Assembly (NCBI GenBank): GCA_902516685.1
Contig: CABXZJ010000011.1
Span: 1 to 28,541 of the forward strand
Length of the DNA stretch: 28,541 nucleotides
Origin: an uncultured Formosa sp.
Lineage (GTDB): Bacteria; Bacteroidota; Bacteroidia; Flavobacteriales; Flavobacteriaceae
Direction of reading: 5' to 3'
Below, in pieces: positions 24,901 through 28,541 of the stretch. The position numbers and the translations under genes are program-made. The notes under the pieces were generated by a model. That model saw only the letters and a program-made list of their open reading frames with translations. It was not told the origin of the DNA and ran no database searches. Positions within the stretch are counted from its first letter, which is position 1, and every line of letters starts with the position of its first letter.

Positions 24901-25404
24901 CTCAGATTTCCATATTCCACCAGATGGAGTTCCAACATATACAATGTTAGGATTTACAGGATCAGGTGTTACACAGTTAACACGACCTAAATTTAAATAT
25001 GATGTAGATCGATTCAAAAAATCTGTAGGCCCAATTGAACTCCAATTACTCTGGTCATTAGAAGAATTTATGGATGTTCTAAGTTGACTAGCACTATTTT
25101 TACTTTTCCAAGTATCCCAAAGTTCTTTGCCTGATGGTAAAAATCCCATTTCATCAACATAGTTTTCCCAAAAAGCTTCCCAACGTTTAAAAGGTTTGTA
25201 ACCGCTCCCTTTAGCATTTTTATCATTTATTTCCCAATATAAATTTCCAGCATCAACAACGTCTTGAAAATTAATTTTTTCATTAACTGAAACTCCAGCA
25301 CTTTTTACCCACGGGGAATTATAATTGATTTGAGCTGATATTAAATTTATTGATATAGATAAAATAAAGATTAAAACTGTATGTGATATTAAAATACGTT
25401 TCAT
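22000..25404 (-). CDS. T9SS-exported BNR/VPS10-type beta-propeller protein
   Basis: An 1134-residue surface or secreted protein. A signal peptide (1-24, ...LISAQ) is followed by a short helical segment with PFKRWEAFWE (71-80) and a WDTW (96-99). Then come about twelve sortilin/BNR-like propeller blades (about 120-750), recognised by repeats of the form (V/I)Y.(G/A)T...G(I/V)(W/Y)KS.DGG..(F/W), for example 155-173, 199-225 and 438-453. An Ig/CARDB-like region (about 755-860) precedes a MAM/jelly-roll-like domain (about 865-1048), which ends DDLVVEG. A type A sorting domain (IYPNPSSDIF, 1061-1070, to the end) follows. Such propellers bind or process glycans or proteins, but no catalytic signature is evident. 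A short glycine-serine run with two GYSG units (536-545) interrupts one blade loop. It follows a small lipoprotein gene after 8 nt, so the two form an operon. Confidence 0.85.
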   Translation of the reverse strand: MKRILISHTVLIFILSISINLISAQINYNSPWVKSAGVSVNEKINFQDVVDAGNLYWEINDKNAKGSGYKPFKRWEAFWENYVDEMGFLPSGKELWDTWKSKNSASQLRTSINSSNDQSNWSSIGPTDFLNRSTSYLNLGRVNCVTPDPVNPNIVYVGTPSGGIWKSEDGGLTYVALSDDLPQIGVSSIVIDYTNSNIIYIATGDDDAGDSYSVGIWKSTNAGINWEQTGMNPNNSPTRIYELEMHESNPGIIWAATNNGVYKTLDSGINWNQSQTGAFQGVKQKPGDPSIVYAITDSEFFKSTDGGESFNNSGFGLPSGSARLVMDVTPANNELVYIVASTSNFGFEGVYKSSNSGGGFIKMDNTEDIYQSNQAWYDLAMAVSDTDENELYVGVLNVWKSGDGGDSFTQLSDWANRNEAYTHADIHFLKFYNNELFVGSDGGFFKSSNQGNTFTDFTGNMAISQFYRVSVSKQNSNKIAGGTQDNGGFAYFNEWSSYHGGDGMESVIDPNNDNIYYGFMQGGQTLFVNNDSGMSGYSGTQGYSGPTNGNWITPLSINSQSEVFAGYDRLYQFENGDFTAISSNFGTNIDVLELDPINSDIIYVATNSNLHKSLDRGVNFVNLGSFPNNITSIEVHNNDNNLIYVTTRGSSGKVYKSINQAVSFTDVSGSLPSVVKNMIKHQVDTPENVLYLGTSLGVYRYDDNTNDWLPFEVNLPNTSVRDLSINIPDNQIIASTYGRGIWRSTMPLTSLASDDIKLVAIENPSTINISCGDLAPQIRVKNNGENLISEIEISYFIDNENPTTQIWNGSIASLDEEIIQLQPMSINFGEHQFYVSVSIENDFYNSNNNSNLTFNVNRAGATQTINTFETISDNLLVASDSGDLWERGQPTGEELNTTTSGTQVYGTNLDGEYSNNTKSYLYSPCFDLTTIGNPILKFNMAFEIEFDWDLLFMEYSTDLGENWNILGDSEDINWYNSSRFSGDGINNNCYNCVGAQWTGNSLEMIEYAYDLAEFAEANNIIFRFVFHTDNYVTAEGVIIDDLVVEGTTLNSIDYELQQISIYPNPSSDIFNIRMNNIPDFKIYIRDVTAKLLYKDYVNYGISNYEIDMSKFSKGIYILEIESNSKRITKKIILN

Positions 25405-25412
25405 GAGATAAA

Positions 25413-25934
25413 TTATTTATTAACTAAAATTTGTAGAGATTTTTCGTGAGTTTTGTTTATTTGATTTAGTAGATTGTAATAAGCTGAAAGGATGTTATTT
25501 TTTAAATTTTCAGTGTATTTTAAACCAATTTTATAATTTGATATCATATCATGGTATATACAAAGATTTGTTTCTAAAACTTTAATTCTTGAGCGTATAT
25601 GATTTGAATCCAAAATACTAGGAATATTAATTTCCAAATTTTGGAATATTTCCTCAATATCTTTTTTTGAAAGCTCAAGAATTGGCTCGTTATTATTTAA
25701 TTTTAAAATTTCATTTTCAAGTATTTTGAAACTATTCCAATCATTCAAAATTTCTTTTGTTAATGAATTAGTTTTTACAACAATTGTAGATTCAATATTC
25801 TTATTTTGCAAAATTGAAGATTGTGAGATCTCTAGTTCGGTTGGAGAGTTTTTATTGTCAGCACTAATTTGGCATTTTGATAAACAAACCAGACATAGGA
25901 CACCGACATATATATGCAAAGGAATTTTAAACAT
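25413..25934 (-). CDS. Putative lipoprotein of unknown function
   Basis: A 173-residue protein that I do not recognise. A hydrophobic leader ends in LVCLSKC with a possible lipobox cysteine at C21, so it is probably a lipoprotein. The rest is hydrophilic and almost wholly helical, rich in Leu, Ile, Asn, Lys and Glu. It has heptad-like spacing in SFKILENEILKL and near IRSRIKVLETNL, which suggests a helical bundle or coiled coil. It is the first gene of a two-gene unit with the beta-propeller T9SS protein (8 nt apart), which hints at a partner or chaperone-like role, but that is only context. Base composition matches its neighbours. Confidence 0.6.
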   Translation of the reverse strand: MFKIPLHIYVGVLCLVCLSKCQISADNKNSPTELEISQSSILQNKNIESTIVVKTNSLTKEILNDWNSFKILENEILKLNNNEPILELSKKDIEEIFQNLEINIPSILDSNHIRSRIKVLETNLCIYHDMISNYKIGLKYTENLKNNILSAYYNLLNQINKTHEKSLQILVNK

Positions 25935-26013
25935 TTAATTTTAAATTTTTTAAAAAATTGGCAAGTATTTACAAATATCATAATAAATTAAATACATTAC
26001 TATAATTAATTGT

Positions 26014-26271
26014 TAATTTCACAAAAAAATAACAATTAATTCATCATATAACTTGGCTGCTTTTTCTTCAAGTCCTTATGAAATTTTTCGAGAAATCAAG
26101 AAATTTTAACCTGAATTTTCAATTGATTATGAACCTGACTTTAGACAGATTATTGCCGACAGTTGGCAAGACAGTATTGATGATTTTCAAGCCAGAATGG
26201 ACTGGGGTTGTAGCCATAAATGTGATTTGAATAAACTATGTGAAAAAATGTTTAATAAGTTAAAGATTTAA
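26014..26271 (+). pseudogene. C-terminal remnant of an NAD-dependent epimerase/threonine 3-dehydrogenase-like gene
   Basis: In frame from about 26014 to TAA 26269-26271, translation gives SSYNLAAFSSSPYEI, then an in-frame stop TAA at 26107-26109 where Tyr is expected, then PEFSIDYEPDFRQIIADSW, then SIDD, then ARMDWG. This matches the C-terminal tail of epimerase-type L-threonine 3-dehydrogenase (COG0451 group), where the conserved tail reads YEPDFRQ.IADSWP.SIDDS.AR.DWGW. Conserved positions have also drifted (DWGC for DWGW, SIDDF for SIDDS). The N-terminal Rossmann part, roughly 240 residues, is absent and no start codon leads in. It is therefore a decayed fragment, not a gene. Its final stop abuts the T-tract of the tRNA-Phe terminator. 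Confidence 0.8.
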
Positions 26272-26297
26272 AAAAAATCCCACTCGTTTGAATGGGA
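26270..26297 (-). terminator. Terminator of tRNA-Phe
   Basis: On the minus strand TCCCATTC pairs with GAGTGGGA (8 bp, one G-T pair) around an AAAC tetraloop and continues into eight T residues (A-run 26270-26277 on the plus strand). It lies 5 nt beyond the mature 3' end of the tRNA. Confidence 0.88.
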
Positions 26298-26302
26298 AAG
26301 TG

Positions 26303-26375
<73 letters not shown>

Positions 26376-26391
26376 CCGCATATTGCAGGAG

Positions 26392-26421
26392 CAAATATAA
26401 TGCAATTTTAGTATTACCAAA
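26392..26421 (-). promoter_or_regulatory. Promoter of tRNA-Phe
   Basis: On the minus strand, TTTG (26421-26418), 18 nt, then TATATTTG (26399-26392), 16 nt before the tRNA. The -7 element and the following bases (TATATTTGCTC) are identical to those of the tRNA-Asp promoter in this window. Confidence 0.65.
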
Positions 26422-26440
26422 GTAAATTTTTTTAAAAAAA

Positions 26441-26448
26441 TAGTTTTG
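26441..26448 (+). promoter_or_regulatory. -7 element of the coaX promoter
   Basis: TAGTTTTG matches TAnnTTTG and lies 24 nt before the coaX ATG. No clear TTG precedes it at the right distance. It is back to back with the tRNA-Phe promoter. Confidence 0.4.
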
Positions 26449-26472
26449 TAAATTTACGCTATAAAATATGTG

Positions 26473-27204
26473 ATGAATTTAATTATTGACATCGGTAATT
26501 CAAAAATAAAACTAGCCATTTTTGATAGTTCTCGTTCCATTGTAATTGAAAATTTTGAAATTGATAATCTAGAAAATATGATTGTTCAAACAATAGAAAA
26601 ATACCCTAAAATAAATCAAATTTTTGTTTCATCTGTCAAATATTCAAATAAACATATTTTAGATATTTTTCCAGCTTCAAAATCATTAGTTTTATTTAAT
26701 CATAATTTTAAGTTTCCCTTCAAAAATTTATATAAGACACCAAATTCAATTGGGTTAGACCGTTTAGCACTGGTTTCTGCAGCTTTCTATAAATATCCAA
26801 ATCAGAACGTATTGGTTATTGATGCTGGAACATGTATTACATATGATTTTATTGACGAAAATGCTAACTACCACGGTGGTGCGATTTCACCTGGGCTTAG
26901 GATGCGTTACAAAGCTCTGAATAATCAAACAGCACAATTACCACTAATTCAACCTATTATCCCAAATAATTTTATTGGTAATACCACAAATAAATCAATA
27001 CATTCTGGAGTAGTCTTTGGCGTCATTAACGAAATTCAAGGGGCTATAGTTTGTTATAAAAATGAATATTCAGATTTAATAGTTGTTTTAACTGGTGGAG
27101 ATACTAATTTTTTGTATAAACAATTTAAAATTAGCATATTTGCCTTCCCAAATTTTATTTTAGAAGGACTAAATTTTTTACTAGAACACAACTCGAAAAA
27201 ATGA
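26473..27204 (+). CDS. coaX: Type III pantothenate kinase
   Basis: A 243-residue CoaX, which phosphorylates pantothenate in the first committed step of coenzyme A synthesis. It belongs to the ASKHA fold. Motifs are all present: the phosphate-1 loop DIGNSKIK (6-13), GLDRLALV (94-101), the phosphate-2 loop DAGTCITYD (117-125), GGAISPGLRMRYKAL (135-149), GNTTNKSIHSG (169-179) and LTGGD (206-210). Start choice: a GTG at 26470 and an ATG at 26473 are adjacent in frame; the ATG gives the usual N-terminus MNLIIDIGN. Its TGA overlaps the ATG of the next gene by 4 nt (27201-27204), so the two are translationally coupled. Confidence 0.96.
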   Translation: MNLIIDIGNSKIKLAIFDSSRSIVIENFEIDNLENMIVQTIEKYPKINQIFVSSVKYSNKHILDIFPASKSLVLFNHNFKFPFKNLYKTPNSIGLDRLALVSAAFYKYPNQNVLVIDAGTCITYDFIDENANYHGGAISPGLRMRYKALNNQTAQLPLIQPIIPNNFIGNTTNKSIHSGVVFGVINEIQGAIVCYKNEYSDLIVVLTGGDTNFLYKQFKISIFAFPNFILEGLNFLLEHNSKK

Positions 27205-28505
27205 CACGAAATTTAATACTATTTATCATTGTTTTGACTTCGAACTTTATTTCAGCCCAACAAGCTACTAGTTCACCATATTCATTTTATGGGCTTGGAA
27301 ATCTAAAGTTTAAAGGAACTGTCGAAAATCAGTCTATGGGTGGTATATCTGTTTATTCAGATAGTATTCACGTAAATTTGAAAAATCCAGCATCCAATGC
27401 AGGTTCTGATTTAGCATTTTATAATAATGAAGCTAGACCAGTTAAATTTGCAATAGGAACTAGTTTCTCTTCTACAACTATACAAACTGAAAGTGCTAGA
27501 GATAGTTATGGCAATACATCTGTTGACTATTTAGCAGTTTCGTTGCCAATCAAAAAATTTGGAATAGGTTTTGGTATATTACCATTATCTTCAGTTGGTT
27601 ACAGTCTTCAATCTAAAAATGAGTTAGGTGATATACAATTTAGATATAGAGGTGAAGGTGGAATTAATAGAGTATTTTTAGGACTGGGATACCAGTTTAA
27701 TAAAAATATTAAAATCGGAGTTGATGGTCAATATAATTTTGGCAATATTACTAATTCTAGTGTAGCATTTGGTTACAATAATCAAGGACAATTACTACAA
27801 TTTCAAAGTCGAGAGGTTAAACGTTCTGATTTGGGGGGTTTTTCATTTAATATTGGAATGATTTTAAATAAAAAAATAAGTAGTTCTTTATATCTCAACG
27901 CTGCCGCAACATATAGCCCTGAGTCTAGTATGGCCTCTGAAAATAATAACCAGTCTGCCACCATTTCAATTGATTCTAATCAAGTTGAATATGTTGATTC
28001 AAGCTACAACGTAGATTTGGAAGCAGTTAATTTAGCCAGAACTAACTTAATCCTACCCTCAAAATCTACTTTTGGGATTGGTATTGGTAAACCCAGAAAG
28101 TGGTTTATTGGGCTTGATTACACATTTTTAGAAACTTCAAAATTTACCAATCGATTTATTGAAATTGATAATACGACTTTTGAAGATGCGGCATCATTTT
28201 CAGTAGGTGGGTTTTTTATACCAAAATACGATTCATTTAACAGATATTGGAAACGTATTGTTTACAGATTAGGAATTAGATTTGAAGAAACAGGACTTGT
28301 CATAAATAATGAGTCAATTGACGAGTTTGGCATATCTTTTGGGTTAGGAATTCCAATTGGTCGATTGTTCTCTAATGCTAATATTTGTTTTGAATGGGGC
28401 CAAAGAGGTACAACCAATCAGAATTTGGTTGAAGAGAATTTCTTTAACTTGAATATCAGCCTATCATTAAATGACCGTTGGTTTGAAAAGCGAAAGTTTA
28501 ATTAA
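27201..28505 (+). CDS. Outer-membrane beta-barrel protein, FadL/PorV-like
   Basis: A 434-residue exported protein. A signal peptide occupies 1-19 (...NFISAQ). The mature start SPYSFYGLGNLKFKGTVEN with QSMGGISVYSDS and LKNPAS is the N-terminal pattern seen in Bacteroidota barrel proteins related to FadL and PorV. Many alternating amphipathic strands follow, each ending in aromatic residues (for example GIGFGILPLSSVGYSL and WFIGLDYTFLETS). The likely location is the outer membrane. The ligand is unknown. It follows coaX with a 4-nt ATGA overlap, a pairing common in flavobacteria that links a cytosolic CoA enzyme to envelope genes by position rather than by clear function. Confidence 0.78.
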   Translation: MTRNLILFIIVLTSNFISAQQATSSPYSFYGLGNLKFKGTVENQSMGGISVYSDSIHVNLKNPASNAGSDLAFYNNEARPVKFAIGTSFSSTTIQTESARDSYGNTSVDYLAVSLPIKKFGIGFGILPLSSVGYSLQSKNELGDIQFRYRGEGGINRVFLGLGYQFNKNIKIGVDGQYNFGNITNSSVAFGYNNQGQLLQFQSREVKRSDLGGFSFNIGMILNKKISSSLYLNAAATYSPESSMASENNNQSATISIDSNQVEYVDSSYNVDLEAVNLARTNLILPSKSTFGIGIGKPRKWFIGLDYTFLETSKFTNRFIEIDNTTFEDAASFSVGGFFIPKYDSFNRYWKRIVYRLGIRFEETGLVINNESIDEFGISFGLGIPIGRLFSNANICFEWGQRGTTNQNLVEENFFNLNISLSLNDRWFEKRKFN

Positions 28506-28532
28506 ATATATTTTGATAAATATAAATCAAAT

Positions 28533-28541
28533 ATGAAAAAT
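28533..28541 (+). CDS. First codons of a downstream gene (partial)
   Basis: An ATG AAA AAT at the very end of the window, 27 nt after the preceding stop, could begin the next gene of the coaX operon. In flavobacteria an LptC-type or other envelope protein gene often stands here, but three codons cannot support any identification. Confidence 0.25.

Noticed and set aside
26470..26472. GTG start of coaX
   Set aside because: The in-frame ATG directly after it gives the standard N-terminus; the one-codon difference has no support.

Overview
The window reads as a chromosomal segment of a Bacteroidota bacterium, most likely a marine member of the Flavobacteriaceae. It is strongly AT-rich and its genes lack obvious Shine-Dalgarno sites. 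Several promoters fit the Bacteroidota form TTG/TTTG - about 19-23 nt - TAnnTTTG. Two giant exported proteins end in type IX secretion (T9SS) type A sorting domains. The gene set (dnaE-trxA-DUF58, coaX followed by an outer-membrane protein, an epimerase-type threonine dehydrogenase relic) is typical of the group. No phage, insertion sequence, CRISPR array or integrase is visible.

Layout. Positions 1-1825 (+ strand): the 3' end of probable dnaE, trxA with its terminator, a DUF58 protein, tRNA-Asp and a run of hairpins. Positions 1837-11538 (- strand): a large block that reads, in transcription order, DUF456 membrane protein, M1 metallopeptidase, lipoprotein histidine phosphatase (overlapping the peptidase by 4 nt), a 1562-residue secreted PEP-synthase/water-dikinase-like protein, a terminator, then an unusual cryptochrome/photolyase. 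Positions 11711-15064 (+): mfd. Positions 15073-16086 (-): a lipoprotein-like LD-carboxypeptidase. Positions 16180-21868 (+): metG, an ammonium transporter, a LacI-type regulator and a small exported TPR-like protein. Positions 22000-25934 (-): a BNR/VPS10 beta-propeller T9SS protein with an upstream lipoprotein. Positions 26014-26375: a decayed C-terminal fragment of a threonine-dehydrogenase-like epimerase, then tRNA-Phe (-) with its terminator. Positions 26473 to the end (+): coaX, a beta-barrel outer-membrane protein coupled to it, and the first codons of a further gene.

Most of the window is housekeeping: replication, redox, transcription-coupled repair, translation, CoA synthesis and nitrogen uptake. 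The accessory interest lies in the exported proteins. The clearest oddity is the 1562-residue protein. It carries what looks like an intact ATP-grasp nucleotide-binding domain of the PPDK/PEP-synthase/glucan-water-dikinase superfamily, preceded by a phosphohistidine-type motif in the GWD-like order. Both sit behind a signal peptide and in front of CARDB-like, SprB-like, lamin-tail and sorting domains. A SixA-like histidine phosphatase with a lipobox is encoded immediately upstream. Other points of interest are a photolyase homologue that has lost two of the three canonical electron-transfer tryptophans, a domain inserted inside a lamin-tail domain, and the epimerase pseudogene.
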